Below are positions 49,903 through 59,592 of a stretch of 59,592 bases of DNA, piece by piece. Location of the stretch: assembly GCF_000718165.1 (NCBI RefSeq), contig NZ_JOEY01000055.1, forward strand, positions 1-59,592, read 5' to 3'. The notes under the pieces were generated by a model. It did no database searches, was not told the DNA's origin, and worked only from the letters and a program-made list of their open reading frames with translations. Each line of letters begins with the position of its first letter. The first letter of the stretch is position 1. A program made the translations under genes and the position numbers. This DNA is from Streptomyces fulvoviolaceus (GTDB lineage Bacteria > Actinomycetota > Actinomycetes > Streptomycetales > Streptomycetaceae).

Positions 49903-52900
49903 TCACTCCTCCCGCATCCACTGCGCCATCACCGCCAACAGGTGATCGGGATCGACCGGCTTGGTCACGTAGTCGGAGGCGCCCGACTCGATCGCCTTCT
50001 CCCGGTCGCCCTTCATCGCCTTGGCGGTCAGCGCGATGATCGGGAGTCCGGCGAACTGCGGCATCCTGCGGATCGCCGTGGTCGTCGCGTACCCGTCCAT
50101 CTCCGGCATCATGATGTCCATCAGGACGACCGCCACGTCGTCGTGCTGTTCCAGGACCTCGATGCCCTCGCGGCCGTTCTCGGCGTACAGCACCGACAGC
50201 CCGTGCTGTTCGAGGACGCTCGTGAGCGCGAACACGTTGCGGATGTCGTCGTCGACGATCAGCACCTTCTCGCCGCCGAACCGGATACCCGGATGCGCCT
50301 GCGGCGCCGCGTTCTGCTCCACCGTCGACCACTGCTCCCGGTCCGCGAGCCGATGCTCGGAGGCGGGCGGCAGGACCCGGCGGCGACGCCGGAAGAGCGC
50401 GGCGGCGCCGTTCTGGGTCTCCCGGTACGACTTCACCTCGGCCGGCGTCTCGATCTCCACCTCGGGCCGTCCGTTCTCCGAGGCGGACGCCACCAGGTCG
50501 CCGGCCTCCAGGACGGGTGCGAGCTGCTGGTAGCCCTGCGGCGGCAGTTCGCTCGGGTGCAGCGGCAAATACAGCGTGAACGTCGAACCGCGCCCCGGCT
50601 CACTCTGCGCGTGGATCTCACCGCCGAGCAGCTGCGCGATCTCCCGCGAGATGGACAGCCCGAGGCCCGTACCGCCGTACTTGCGACTGGTCGTACCGTC
50701 CGCCTGCTTGAACGCCTCGAAGATCACCCGCATCTTGCCGCCCGCGATCCCGATGCCGGTGTCGGTCACGGAGAACGCGATCAGGTCGGCGCCCGGATCC
50801 CGCAGCGATCCGGCCTCCAGCAACTGCTCCCGGATCGCCACCGGTACATCCCGCCCGGCTGGCCGGATGACCAGCTCCACGGCCCCGGAGTCGGTGAACT
50901 TCACCGCGTTGGACAGCAGGTTGCGCAGGACCTGCAGCAGCCGCTGCTCGTCCGTGTGCAGCGTGGCCGGCAGCTCCGGCGACACCCGCACGGACAGGTC
51001 CAGGCCCTTCTCCGCGGTCAGCGGGCGGAAGGTGGCCTCGACGTAGTCGACCAGCTGGACCAGCGCGATGCGCGTCGGGGAGACGTCCATCTTGCCCGCC
51101 TCGACCTTCGACAGGTCGAGGATGTCGTTGATCAGCTGGAGCAGGTCGGAACCGGCCCCGTGGATCGTCTCGGCGAACTCGACCTGCTTCGGCGAGAGGT
51201 TGCCCTCCGCGTTGTCGGCGAGCAGCTTGGCCAGGATCAACAGCGAGTTGAGCGGCGTACGCAGCTCGTGCGACATGTTGGCGAGGAACTCGCTCTTGTA
51301 GCGCATCGACACGGCGAGCTGCTCGGCACGCTCCTCCAGGACCTGGCGCGCCTCCTCGATCTCGGTGTTCTTCACCTCGATGTCGCGGTTCTGCTGGGCC
51401 AGCAGCTCGGCCTTCTCCTCCAGTTCGGCGTTGGACGCCTGGAGGGCCTTCTGCCGGTTCTCCAACTCCTCCGACCGTTCGCGGAGTTGCTCGGTGAGCT
51501 CCTGCGACTGCTTCAGCAGTACCTCGGTCTTGGTGTTGACGGAGATGGTGTTGACGCTCGTCGCGATCATCTCGGCGATCTGGTTGAGGAAGTCCTTCTG
51601 GATATGTGTGAAGGGGGTGAAGGAGGCCAGTTCGATGACACCGAGCACCTTGCCCTCGAACAGCACCGGGAGCACGATCACCTGCGCGGGCGGTGCCTCG
51701 CCGAGCCCGGAGGAGATCTTCAGATAGCCGCTTGGCGCGTTCTCCACCAGGATCGTGCGCTTCTCCTCTGCGGCCGTCCCGATGAGCGCCTCGCCGGGCC
51801 GGAACGACGTGGGCATGGAACCCATCGAGTAGCCGTACGACCCCAGCATCCGCAGCTCGTACTGGTCCTCGCTGTCGGCGGCGAGGTCCTTGCCGTCGAG
51901 GAGCGGCATGGCGACGAAGAACGCGCCGTGCTGCGCGGACACCACCGGTGTCAGCTCGCTCATGATCAGCGAGGCCACGTCCGCCAGGTCGCGGCGGCCC
52001 TGCATCAGCGCGGAGATACGGGCCAGGTTGCCCTTGAGCCAGTCCTGCTCCTTGTTGGCGATCGTGGTGTCGCGCAGGTTGGCGATCATCTTGTTGATGT
52101 AGTCCTGGAGTTCCTGGATCTCCCCGGACGCGTCCACGTCGATCTTCAGGTTCAGGTCGCCGCGGGTCACCGCGGTCGCCACGCGCGCGATGGCACGCAC
52201 CTGCCGGGTCAGGTTCCCGGCCATCTCGTTCACGGACTCGGTGAGGTCGCGCCAGGTGCCGTCGACGTCACGCACGCGTGCCTGGCCGCCGAGCGCTCCT
52301 TCCGTGCCCACCTCGCGGGCGACCCGGGTGACCTCCTCGGCGAAGGACGAGAGCTGGTCGACCATCGTGTTGATGGTGGTCTTGAGCTCCAGGATCTCGC
52401 CGCGCGCGTCGATGTCGATCTTCTTGGTCAGGTCACCCTTGGCGATGGCCGTCGTCACCATGGCGATGTTGCGCACCTGACCGGTCAGGTTGGACGCCAT
52501 CTGGTTCACCGACTCGGTGAGGTCCTTCCACGTACCGGAAACGCCCGGTACGCGCGCCTGGCCGCCGAGGATGCCGTCCGTGCCCACCTCGCGGGCCACC
52601 CGCGTCACCTGGTCGGCGAACGAACTCAGTGTCTTCACCATCGTGTTGACGGTGTCGGCGAGCTGGGCGACCTCGCCGCTCGCCTCGACGGTGACCTTCT
52701 TGGTGAGGTCACCGTTGGCGACCGCCGTGGCGACCTGGGAGATGTTGCGCACCTGGCCGGTCAGGTTGTTGGCCATCACGTTGACGTTGTCCGTGAGGTC
52801 CTTCCAGATGCCCGAGACACCGGGCACCCGGGCCTGGCCGCCCAGCTGGCCCTCGGTGCCCACCTCGCGGGCCACCCGGGTCACCTGCTCGGCAAAGTTG

Positions 52901-55377
52901 GACAGCTGGTCCACCATCGTGTTGACGGTCGTGACGAGTTCGAGGATCTCGCCCTTCGCGTCGACCGTGATCTTCTTCGACAGGTCGCCGTTGGCCACCG
53001 CCGTCGTGACCTCGGCGATGTTGCGCACCTGCATGGTCAGGTTGTTGGCCATGCCGTTCACGGACTGCGTGAGGTCCTTCCAGGTGCCGGAGACTCCCTG
53101 CACCTCGGCCTGACCGCCCAGCATGCCCTCGGTGCCCACCTCACGGGCCACCCGCGTCACCTGGTCGGCGAAGCTGGAGAGCTGGTCCACCATCGTGTTG
53201 AGGGTGTTCTTCAGCTCCAGGATCTCGCCGCGCGCGTCCACGTCGATCTTCTGCGACAGGTCACCCCGGGCCACCGCCGTCGCCACCTGGGCGATGTTGC
53301 GCACCTGGGCGGTGAGGTTGCCGGCCATGCCGTTCACGGAGTCGGTCAGGTCGCGCCACACACCGGCGACGCCGGGCACCTGCGCCTGGCCACCGAGACG
53401 GCCTTCCGTGCCCACCTCGCGGGCGACCCGGGTCACCTGGTCGGCGAAGGCGGAGAGCTGGTCGACCATCGTGTTGATGGTGTTCTTCAGCTCCAGGATC
53501 TCCCCGCGCGCGTCCACGTCGATCTTCTGCGACAGGTCACCCCGGGCCACCGCCGTCGTCACCTGGGCGATCTGCCGCACCTGCGAGGTGAGGTTGCCAC
53601 CCATGAAGTTGACGGAGTCGGTGAGCTCCTTCCACGTACCGGACACCCCCGGCACCACGGCCTGACCGCCCAGCCGGCCCTCGGTGCCCACGTCCCGGGC
53701 CATCCGGGTCACCTGGTCGGCGAAGGCGGACAGCTGGTCCACCATCGTGTTCACGGTGTTCTTCAGCTGGAGCATCTCGCCGGAGACGTCCACGGTGACC
53801 TTCTGCGACAGGTCGCCGTTGGCCACGGCCGTCGTGACCTGTGCGATGTTCCTCACCTGTCCGGTGAGATTCCGGAACGCCGTGTTGACGGAGTCGGTCA
53901 GGTCCTTCCAGGTACCGGCGGCCCCCGACACCTGTGCCTGGCCGCCCAGCTCACCCTCGACACCGACCTCGCGCGCCACGCGCGTGACCTCGGCGCCGAA
54001 CGCGGACAGCTGGTCCACCATCCCGTTGACGGTGTTCTTCAGCTCCAGCATCTCGCCGGCCACGTCGACGGTGACCTTCTGCGACAGGTCACCACTGGCC
54101 ACGGCCGTCGTCACGGCGGCGATGTCCCGCACCTGGATGGTGAGGTTCCGGAAAACCGTGTTCACCGAATCGGTGAGGTCCTTCCACGTCCCCGCCGCAC
54201 CCGGCACGTTCGCCTGCCCGCCGAGCCGCCCCTCGGCACCGACCTCGTTGGCCACACGCGTGACCTCGTCCGCGAAGGTCCGCAGCGTCTCGGTCATCTG
54301 GTTGATCGTGTCGGCGAGTTGCGCGACCTCACCGCGCGCCGACACCGTCACCTTCTGCGACAGGTCACCGCTCGCGACCGCCGTCGTCACCTGGGCGATT
54401 CCGCGCACCTGGGCCGTCAGATTGCCGGCCATGAGGTTCACCGAATCGGTGAGGTCCTTCCACACGCCGGCCACACCGGGCACCTGCGCCTGACCGCCCA
54501 GCTCCCCCTCGACGCCCACCTCGCGCGCGACGCGGGTCACTTCGGAGGAGAAGGAGGACAGCTGGTCGACCATCGTGTTGACGGTGTTCTTCAGTTCCAG
54601 CATCTCGCCGGCCACGTGAACCGTGACCTTCCGGGACAAGTCACCCTTGGCGACCGCCGTGGTCACGAGCGCGATGTCCCGCACCTGAGCCGTCAGCCGG
54701 TACGCCATGGTGTTGACGGACTCGGTCAGGTCCTTCCATGAACCCGACATACCGCGCACCCGTGCCTGTCCGCCCAGTTTGCCCTCGGTGCCCACCTCAC
54801 TGGCCACGCGCGTGACCTCGTCGGTGAACGTCGACAGCTGGTCGACCAGGTTGTTGACGGTCCGCCCGACCTTCAGGAACTCCCCGCGCAGCGGGTGCCC
54901 GGTCCCGTCCGGCGCCTGCGTCCGCAGCTCCATACGCGGCGACAGATCGCCCTCGGCGACCGCCGACAGCACCCGGCCGACCTCGGAGACGGGCCGTACG
55001 AGGTCGTCCACAAGCGCGTTCGAGTTGTCGATCGCGGTCGCCCACGACCCCTCGCAGGCGCCCGTTTCCAGCCGTTCCGTGAGTTTTCCCTCACGGCCCA
55101 CCATGCGGCGCACCCGTGACAACTCACCCGTCAATTGCAGATTGCGGTCGGCCACCTCGTTGAAAACCGCAGCAATCTCCGACATCACGCCGTCCCCGGA
55201 CACCGTGAGCCGCTTTCGGAAGTTCCCGTCCCGCATCGACACGAGTGCCGCCAGCAGCCTGTCCAAGGCAGCCGTGTCCACCGCGGTGGTCCCACCGCGC
55301 GGTTTGCGCTGGTTGCTCAGGGACTGTCCGCCTTTCGCGCGCGTTTTAGTGCCCCGCGTCGCTGCGCCAGACTCCAC
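49903..55377 (-). CDS. osaA: Osmoadaptation hybrid histidine kinase OsaA with ten HAMP-like repeats
   Basis: An 1824-residue soluble hybrid kinase with no membrane helix. Residues about 90-1110 are a rod of HAMP-type units repeating every 92 residues; ten copies of the pattern EVGTEGxLGGQA...WKDLTxSVNxMAxNLT are seen (first near 200, last near 1029). Next come a GAF domain (about 1120-1260), a coiled coil, HisKA with [20 protein letters not shown] (His1370), an HATPase domain ([18 protein letters not shown]), and a C-terminal receiver with Asp1754 ([17 protein letters not shown]). In S. coelicolor the homologue governs adaptation to osmotic stress. The GTG at 55377 has GGGAGG five bases upstream. 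It is divergent from osaC. Confidence 0.9.
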   Translation of the reverse strand: MESGAATRGTKTRAKGGQSLSNQRKPRGGTTAVDTAALDRLLAALVSMRDGNFRKRLTVSGDGVMSEIAAVFNEVADRNLQLTGELSRVRRMVGREGKLTERLETGACEGSWATAIDNSNALVDDLVRPVSEVGRVLSAVAEGDLSPRMELRTQAPDGTGHPLRGEFLKVGRTVNNLVDQLSTFTDEVTRVASEVGTEGKLGGQARVRGMSGSWKDLTESVNTMAYRLTAQVRDIALVTTAVAKGDLSRKVTVHVAGEMLELKNTVNTMVDQLSSFSSEVTRVAREVGVEGELGGQAQVPGVAGVWKDLTDSVNLMAGNLTAQVRGIAQVTTAVASGDLSQKVTVSARGEVAQLADTINQMTETLRTFADEVTRVANEVGAEGRLGGQANVPGAAGTWKDLTDSVNTVFRNLTIQVRDIAAVTTAVASGDLSQKVTVDVAGEMLELKNTVNGMVDQLSAFGAEVTRVAREVGVEGELGGQAQVSGAAGTWKDLTDSVNTAFRNLTGQVRNIAQVTTAVANGDLSQKVTVDVSGEMLQLKNTVNTMVDQLSAFADQVTRMARDVGTEGRLGGQAVVPGVSGTWKELTDSVNFMGGNLTSQVRQIAQVTTAVARGDLSQKIDVDARGEILELKNTINTMVDQLSAFADQVTRVAREVGTEGRLGGQAQVPGVAGVWRDLTDSVNGMAGNLTAQVRNIAQVATAVARGDLSQKIDVDARGEILELKNTLNTMVDQLSSFADQVTRVAREVGTEGMLGGQAEVQGVSGTWKDLTQSVNGMANNLTMQVRNIAEVTTAVANGDLSKKITVDAKGEILELVTTVNTMVDQLSNFAEQVTRVAREVGTEGQLGGQARVPGVSGIWKDLTDNVNVMANNLTGQVRNISQVATAVANGDLTKKVTVEASGEVAQLADTVNTMVKTLSSFADQVTRVAREVGTDGILGGQARVPGVSGTWKDLTESVNQMASNLTGQVRNIAMVTTAIAKGDLTKKIDIDARGEILELKTTINTMVDQLSSFAEEVTRVAREVGTEGALGGQARVRDVDGTWRDLTESVNEMAGNLTRQVRAIARVATAVTRGDLNLKIDVDASGEIQELQDYINKMIANLRDTTIANKEQDWLKGNLARISALMQGRRDLADVASLIMSELTPVVSAQHGAFFVAMPLLDGKDLAADSEDQYELRMLGSYGYSMGSMPTSFRPGEALIGTAAEEKRTILVENAPSGYLKISSGLGEAPPAQVIVLPVLFEGKVLGVIELASFTPFTHIQKDFLNQIAEMIATSVNTISVNTKTEVLLKQSQELTEQLRERSEELENRQKALQASNAELEEKAELLAQQNRDIEVKNTEIEEARQVLEERAEQLAVSMRYKSEFLANMSHELRTPLNSLLILAKLLADNAEGNLSPKQVEFAETIHGAGSDLLQLINDILDLSKVEAGKMDVSPTRIALVQLVDYVEATFRPLTAEKGLDLSVRVSPELPATLHTDEQRLLQVLRNLLSNAVKFTDSGAVELVIRPAGRDVPVAIREQLLEAGSLRDPGADLIAFSVTDTGIGIAGGKMRVIFEAFKQADGTTSRKYGGTGLGLSISREIAQLLGGEIHAQSEPGRGSTFTLYLPLHPSELPPQGYQQLAPVLEAGDLVASASENGRPEVEIETPAEVKSYRETQNGAAALFRRRRRVLPPASEHRLADREQWSTVEQNAAPQAHPGIRFGGEKVLIVDDDIRNVFALTSVLEQHGLSVLYAENGREGIEVLEQHDDVAVVLMDIMMPEMDGYATTTAIRRMPQFAGLPIIALTAKAMKGDREKAIESGASDYVTKPVDPDHLLAVMAQWMREE

Positions 55378-55753
55378 TGTGTCCCTCCCGCAGGGGTCGA
55401 CCGTTACTGCTGTGCTCGGTTTCTACTGCTCGGCATGCCAGTTACTGCTGCATATTCCTGCCCGCTTCATCAGGCCGCACCCGGGGCTGCTGCCCACCCT
55501 GGGCAAACCACACTCGGCCTGCCAGTACCTTCACGAGAAGCTTGCCCAGTGTTTCACCCTGCCTGAACCAGGCCATAACAGTTCGGCAGCTTCGCACATC
55601 GTCCGCACACCCTCCGGACGGAAACACTGCAGACCGGCATCCGCATGGACGGGGAAGGTAAGTAACCTTGCATGCGGCTGTCCAGCCGCACCGGTCCGTC
55701 CGGCCCTGGGCGGTGGCACGAGCACGAGCGGGCATCGGAGGGCGGCCGCACAC
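55378..55753. promoter_or_regulatory. Divergent osaA-osaC control region
   Basis: About 375 bases without a gene. Near osaA, TACTGCT occurs three times at 55405, 55424 and 55443, exactly 19 bases apart, with the palindrome GGCATGCC (55432-55439) between the last two. Nearer osaC lies a nested inverted repeat: CCGCATG (55641-55647) with CATGCGG (55671-55677), enclosing AAGGT-AAGTA-ACCTT (55655-55669). These look like protein-binding sites for osmotic control; no regulator is identified from sequence. Confidence 0.55.
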
Positions 55754-58507
55754 ATGACCACCGGACTGATCCCCGGGGGACAGCCCCCGGACCCCCGGCC
55801 GACGGGTGGCCTGCCGCAGCAGCGGCGCGAGCCGGTCGGCCACGCAGCCCTGCACTCCGACAACCGGACGAGGAGTTCTGTGATCACCGCTCGCGCGGCC
55901 GCCAGCTTCGAGCCCGTCGGGCGATCGGTAGCGACCGCCCGCTCCTTCGTCCGCGACACCCTCCAGGGCTGGGGTTTCGCCGACATCATCGACGACGCCG
56001 TGGTCCTCACCAGCGAACTGGTGACCAACGCCGTGGTGCACGCGGGCACCTCCGCGGACGTCCTGTGTCTACGAAGCGACGAAGGCGCACGGATCGAGGT
56101 GGCCGACCGCTACCCCGAGCGCGAGATCCCCCTCCAGGGCCAGGCCTCCACCATGGGCAACCCCGACCGCGAGGGAGGCCGCGGCCTCCAGCTCTGCGCG
56201 GCCCTGGCCAGCCGCTGGGGCGTGGAGTACACACCCACCTTCAAGCAGGTCTGGTTCCAACTCGACCTGCCGGAACGCCCGGTGGGCACCCGCGCCGCCG
56301 GCCCCTCCCTCCCGGCCGACCTGCTCCCCCTCGCCGACGGCCGCGTCCGTGTCGCCGTCATCCAGATCGACCGCACCGGCGCCATCACCTCATGGAACGA
56401 AGACGGCGAGGAACTCTTCGGATACGCCGCCGAACTGGTCATCGGCAAACCCCTCACAGACCTCGCGGCCTGGCCGCACACCCCGGGCACGAGCACCGGC
56501 ATCGCCGAGGCCCTCCAGCTCTCCCGCTGGGAGGGCAGCTACGGCATAAGGGGCGCCAACGGCCGCGTCACCTCCGTGTACGCCTCCCATCTCCGCGTCC
56601 GCGACACCGGCGGCGAGCCCTCCACCGTCTGCCTCCTGGTCCGCGACCACGAACGCGCCGTACTGCAGACGCCGTTGCGTGTTCCGGCCTCCGACACGAG
56701 CTCCGGCTCCGACGGCCAGGGTGCCGACCCCTTCGAGGTGTTCATCGGCTCCCCGGCCCCGGACGACCTCGACGGCCTCCTCCAGCGCACGGTGGAACGC
56801 GCCCGCGACATGCTCGACGGCGACTCCGCCTTCCTGCTCCTCGCGACCGACGACGAAACGGAGTTGGAGGTCCGCGCCTCCACCGGCCTGCCCTCCGCCC
56901 GCCAGCGTTTCGCCCGCGTCCCGGTCGACGCGGGCCCCGGCCGGTACGGCTCGGCCCGCATGCCGGCCGTCCACGAGGACCTCACGGCGGTACCAGGCGC
57001 CGTACCGCTGCTGAGCGGCACCGGCATGCGCTCGGTCGTCACGGTCCCCCTGAAGGTCGAGGGCCGCCTCACCGGCTCCCTCGGCGTGGCCGCGGAGGCC
57101 CCCGGCAGATACTCGAACGAAGAGGCCCTGCGCCTCCAGTTCGCCGCGGACCGCATCGCGTTGGCCGTGGAGTCGGCCCGCCTCGGCGAACTGGAGCGCC
57201 TGCGCCGCGGCTCCCTGAGCTTCCTCGTCGAGGCCTCCGACCTTCTGGCCGGCACCCTGGACCGCGACCAGACCCTGGCCCTCATGGCCCAGATGACGGT
57301 CCCGACCCTCGCCACCTGGTGCGCGGTCTACACAATCGCCGACCAGGCCTCCGAGCCGTACCTCTCGTACGTCCTGCACGAGGACGAGGAACTCATCGAC
57401 GGCATCAAGTCCCTGCTCTCGAAGATCTCCCCGCCGGACCCCGTACCCACCCCCGGCGCTCGCGTGTGGTCCGCCCCGGGCGCCGCGGCCCACCAAGCGG
57501 CCCTGCGCAGCTCCATGCGCAGCCTCGGCCTCACCGGCGGCCCGACCCGCCAACTCGCCTCAGGCATCGGCCCGACGCTGGCCACGGCCTCTGCGGTCGG
57601 CGGCGAGACCGTCGTACTCCCGTTGGTGGCCCGCAACCGCGTCATCGGCATGCTGACGCTCGGCAAGCCCACGGACGAACACTTCCGCCAGGAAATCCTG
57701 GAGCTGGCCGAGGACTTGTCCCGCAGGGCCGCCCTGGCCCTGGACAACGCCCGCCTCTACTCCGAGCGCACAGCCATCAGCCAGTCCCTCCAGCGCAGCC
57801 TCCTGCCGCCCGAGCTCCCCGAGATCGACGGCGTGGAGGTCGAGGTCATCTACCGCGCGGCCGGCGAGGGCAACGAAGTCGGCGGCGACTTCTACGACCT
57901 CTTCCCCATCAGCGACGGCTGCTACGGCTTCGCCATCGGCGACGTCTGCGGTACGGGCCCGAACGCGGCCGCGGTCACGGGCCTCGCCCGCCACGCGCTC
58001 CGCCTCCTCGCGCGGGAGGGCCTCAGCGGCCCGGCGGTCCTGGAGCGCCTCAACTCCGCGATCCTCGACGAGGGCGCCCGCAGCCGCTTCCTGACGCTCC
58101 TCTACGGCGAGTTGTGGCCCCAGCCGGACGGCAGCGCCCAACTGAAGGTCGTGTGCGCCGGCCACCCCCTCCCGCTCCGCCTGCGCCAGGACGGCACGGT
58201 CGAGCCGGCAGCCGAACCCCAGCCTCTCCTCGGCGTCATGGAGGATCTCGAGCTCTACGAGCAGATGGTCACCCTCGACCCCGGTGACGTCCTCCTCTGC
58301 GTCACGGACGGAGTCACCGAACGCCGGGAAGGCACCCGCATGTTGGGCGACGACGGCCTCGCCGACGTCCTGACGACCTGCACGGGCCTCACGGCCGGCG
58401 CGGTCGCGGCCCGCATCATGCGCGCGGTGGAACGCTTCGCACAGGACGCCCCGTCCGACGACATGGCGATCCTGGCCATGCGAGTCCCGGGCCTCCACAA
58501 GGACTGA
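55754..58507 (+). CDS. osaC: Multidomain sigma-factor regulator OsaC (anti-sigma kinase-PAS-GAF-PP2C)
   Basis: A 917-residue partner-switching protein. The N-terminal HATPase domain (about 45-175; DDAVVLTSELVTNAVVHAGT, GGRGLQLCAALASRWG) resembles RsbW-type anti-sigma kinases. Then come PAS (about 195-300; VIQIDRTGAITSWNEDGEEL), two GAF-like regions (about 335-480 and 490-660), and SpoIIE-type PP2C phosphatase (about 680-915; EVGGDFYDLFPISDG, LCVTDGVTERREG). In S. coelicolor OsaC is reported to bind SigB and return its activity to baseline after osmotic stress. I chose ATG 55754; GTG 55880, with AGGAG nearby, would remove 42 residues that lack homology and is a real alternative. Confidence 0.9.
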   Translation: MTTGLIPGGQPPDPRPTGGLPQQRREPVGHAALHSDNRTRSSVITARAAASFEPVGRSVATARSFVRDTLQGWGFADIIDDAVVLTSELVTNAVVHAGTSADVLCLRSDEGARIEVADRYPEREIPLQGQASTMGNPDREGGRGLQLCAALASRWGVEYTPTFKQVWFQLDLPERPVGTRAAGPSLPADLLPLADGRVRVAVIQIDRTGAITSWNEDGEELFGYAAELVIGKPLTDLAAWPHTPGTSTGIAEALQLSRWEGSYGIRGANGRVTSVYASHLRVRDTGGEPSTVCLLVRDHERAVLQTPLRVPASDTSSGSDGQGADPFEVFIGSPAPDDLDGLLQRTVERARDMLDGDSAFLLLATDDETELEVRASTGLPSARQRFARVPVDAGPGRYGSARMPAVHEDLTAVPGAVPLLSGTGMRSVVTVPLKVEGRLTGSLGVAAEAPGRYSNEEALRLQFAADRIALAVESARLGELERLRRGSLSFLVEASDLLAGTLDRDQTLALMAQMTVPTLATWCAVYTIADQASEPYLSYVLHEDEELIDGIKSLLSKISPPDPVPTPGARVWSAPGAAAHQAALRSSMRSLGLTGGPTRQLASGIGPTLATASAVGGETVVLPLVARNRVIGMLTLGKPTDEHFRQEILELAEDLSRRAALALDNARLYSERTAISQSLQRSLLPPELPEIDGVEVEVIYRAAGEGNEVGGDFYDLFPISDGCYGFAIGDVCGTGPNAAAVTGLARHALRLLAREGLSGPAVLERLNSAILDEGARSRFLTLLYGELWPQPDGSAQLKVVCAGHPLPLRLRQDGTVEPAAEPQPLLGVMEDLELYEQMVTLDPGDVLLCVTDGVTERREGTRMLGDDGLADVLTTCTGLTAGAVAARIMRAVERFAQDAPSDDMAILAMRVPGLHKD

Positions 58508-58517
58508 AGAGGGTACG

Positions 58518-58553
58518 ACAAAGGCCCCCGCCCGAAAGGGCGGGGGCCTTTGT
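58518..58553 (+). terminator. Strong terminator after osaC
   Basis: A perfect 16-bp stem, ACAAAGGCCCCCGCCC (58518-58533) with GGGCGGGGGCCTTTGT (58538-58553), closed by a GAAA tetraloop. It lies ten bases after the osaC stop and six bases before the 3' end of the convergent tRNA gene, and probably works in both directions. Confidence 0.92.
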
Positions 58554-58558
58554 CAGTG

Positions 58559-58634
58559 TGGAGCCCCCAAACGGAATCGAACCGTTGACCTTCTCCTTAC
58601 CATGGAGACGCTCTACCGACTGAGCTATAGGGGC
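58559..58634 (-). tRNA. tRNA-Thr (anticodon GGT)
   Basis: A 76-base cloverleaf on the minus strand with 5' arm GCCCCTATAGCTCAG, D loop GTCGGTAGAGC and anticodon loop ATGGTAA (anticodon GGT, reading ACC, the main threonine codon here). The T arm contains GGTTCGATTCC and the 3' end has encoded CCA (58561-58559). The acceptor stem pairs GCCCCTA with TGGGGGC, with one G-T wobble. Confidence 0.95.
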
Positions 58635-58718
58635 CGGTCGCCTGTGCGAGGTCTCCCCCGCGGCAACGAGATAGATCATACCCCGAATTCGACCATGCCT
58701 CGAACCCGCAGGGTTCGC

Positions 58719-59396
58719 CTAGAAGGCCGGCTGCAGCAACCCACCGAGCGCGTTGCACGCGCCCACGACCCGCTGCATGTCCCTCTTCGTCAACGAGGCT
58801 TCCACAGGCAGGGCAAGCGTCTCGTCGGCAGCCCGCTCGGTCTCCGGCAGGGACACGCACCGCCGGTACTCCGGCAACCGGTGCACGGGCGTCTTCACCG
58901 GCACCCGGCACTCAACTCCCTTGGCCCGCAGGGCCCGAGCGAAGGCATCCCGGTCCGGCCGCCCGTTCCCCGGCACCCGCACGACGTACTGCTGGTAGGT
59001 GTGCCCGTCACCGCCGTCAGGCGTCAGCACACCCCGCAACCGAGCATCGAGATAGGCGGCCCGTTCCCTGCGCTGAGCAATCTCGTCATACGGCGCCACG
59101 GACTCACCCTGCTCCAACACGAGCAGCCCGTGCCGCTGTCCGACGGCGTGCAGCCGCCCGATGTCGGCCGGCCGCCCGAACCGGTGTATGGCAACGACGG
59201 CCGCGGTCCGCGGAGTTACGGCCGCCTCGACAGCGAACACGTCGAGGCAGTACGTCACCGGATCTATGTCGGCGAACACCGGAAGCGCACCGGCCAGCAC
59301 CACGGCTTCGGCGACTTCGACGCTCCCGAAGGCCGGCACGACAACCTCGTCACCGACTCCGACGCCGGCGGCCCTGAGCATTGCAGCAGTACCCAT
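58719..59396 (-). CDS. Shortened DegT/DnrJ/EryC1-type aminotransferase-like protein
   Basis: A 225-residue protein related to sugar aminotransferases of the DegT family. The family start appears as LRAAGVGVGDEVVVPAFGSV, the substrate strand as LPVFADIDPVTYCLDVFAVE, and the C-terminal part as LRGVLTPDGGDGHTYQQYVV and KGVECRVPVKTPVHRLPEYR. Normal members are about 370 residues; here the middle segment with the PLP-binding lysine is missing, since LLVLEQGESVAPYDEIAQRR runs straight into the C-terminal domain. Catalysis as an aminotransferase is therefore unlikely. It lies between tRNA-Thr and an rRNA operon. Function unknown. Confidence 0.78.
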   Translation of the reverse strand: MGTAAMLRAAGVGVGDEVVVPAFGSVEVAEAVVLAGALPVFADIDPVTYCLDVFAVEAAVTPRTAAVVAIHRFGRPADIGRLHAVGQRHGLLVLEQGESVAPYDEIAQRRERAAYLDARLRGVLTPDGGDGHTYQQYVVRVPGNGRPDRDAFARALRAKGVECRVPVKTPVHRLPEYRRCVSLPETERAADETLALPVEASLTKRDMQRVVGACNALGGLLQPAF

Positions 59397-59442
59397 GCTT
59401 CGGATGGTGGTTGCGCAACGTGAACTTCAAGTGACGCAGAAC

Positions 59443-59487
59443 AAAAAAGGGTTGGACCCCGAACCGAAGTTCAGGATCCAACCCTTT
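59443..59487 (-). terminator. rRNA operon terminator after 5S rRNA
   Basis: On the minus strand AAAGGGTTGGATCCTGAAC (59487-59469) pairs with GTTCGGGGTCCAACCCTTT (59464-59446), with two G-U pairs, around a TTCG loop, followed by further T residues. It is a classic intrinsic terminator, nine bases past the 5S 3' end. Confidence 0.92.
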
Positions 59488-59495
59488 GAATAATT

Positions 59496-59592
59496 GTTCG
59501 GCGGTGTCCTACTCTCCCACAGGGTCCCCCCTGCAGTACCATCGGCGCTGTAAGGCTTAGCTTCCGGGTTCGGAATGTAACCGGGCGTTTCC
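59496..59592 (-). rRNA. rrf: 5S ribosomal RNA, 3' part (cut by window edge)
   Basis: The minus strand reads GGAAACGCCCGGTTACATTC at the window edge through CCGAACCCGGAAGCTAAGCC and GGGAGAGTAGGACACCGCCG to the 3' end GAAC at 59496. This is conserved actinobacterial 5S rRNA. About the first 20-25 bases, and presumably 23S and 16S, lie beyond the right edge. Confidence 0.95.

Noticed and set aside
49942..54741. A 1599-codon open frame antisense to osaA
   Set aside because: It mirrors the HAMP repeats of osaA, has repetitive His/Arg/Asp-rich composition typical of antisense GC-rich frames, and shows no family motifs.
52100..54900. Regular 276-bp DNA repeats, considered as a CRISPR-like or satellite array
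   Set aside because: The repeats are in-frame coding units of the OsaA HAMP rod, far too long for CRISPR and with no spacers.

Overview
The window is high-GC actinobacterial DNA that looks like a Streptomyces chromosome core region. The evidence is strong third-position G/C bias, frequent GTG/TTG starts, and a gene order (osaC-osaA-osaB, ftsK, rimO-pgsA-cinA-clgR, lhr-nei, recA-recX, gluABCD-gluR-gluK) that I recall from Streptomyces coelicolor. The species cannot be fixed from sequence alone. There is no prophage, plasmid, transposase or CRISPR array.

Layout. 1-5.3 kb: a truncated XRE regulator, a CPA1 Na+/H+ antiporter, a second XRE regulator, a secreted phospholipase-D-like protein and an orphan RutA-like flavin monooxygenase. 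5.5-14.4 kb: a PAS/GAF/SpoIIE phosphatase with its own kinase-like ATPase domain, an excalibur protein broken by an amber codon, a Ser/Thr kinase preceded by a relic of a paralogue, a NarL-type two-component pair, and a KhtTU-like K+/H+ antiporter. 14.5-21.9 kb: a MazG-like pyrophosphohydrolase, a TAXI binding protein, and the glutamate sensing and uptake locus gluK-gluR / gluABCD. 22-25 kb: an FAD monooxygenase, then cysteine dioxygenase and rhodanese behind a tiny Cys-rich leader peptide. 25-34.4 kb: recX-recA, membrane proteins, an AI-2E-type permease, DUF3046, a prenyltransferase-like protein, a PucR regulator and AraC-AzlC-AzlD. 34.5-49 kb: lhr-nei, an SDR, clgR, cinA, pgsA, rimO, a RodZ-like protein and ftsK. 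49-58.5 kb: the osaB/osaA/osaC osmoadaptation signalling cluster. The right end holds tRNA-Thr(GGT), a shortened DegT-like protein and the 3' end of a 5S rRNA with its terminator.

How the parts work together. The clearest theme is DNA damage. The RecA-NDp/PafBC promoter motif (TTGTCRgtg-N8-TANNNT) lies upstream of recA. Near-perfect copies lie 6-7 nt before the start codons of the mazG-like gene, rimO (heading rimO-pgsA-cinA) and lhr (heading lhr-nei). This suggests that nucleotide-pool cleaning, an Lhr helicase with a Nei glycosylase, CinA and RecA/RecX are one co-regulated response, mostly made from leaderless mRNAs. A second theme is signalling by partner switching: two large SpoIIE-phosphatase/anti-sigma-kinase fusions (5477-8380 and osaC) carry the same domains in opposite order. 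A third is cis-regulatory structure: stop codons inside perfect hairpins, 11-bp-spaced direct repeats before gluA, iterons before khtT and between osaA and osaC, and a 33-bp tandem repeat spanning the end of the DUF3046 gene.
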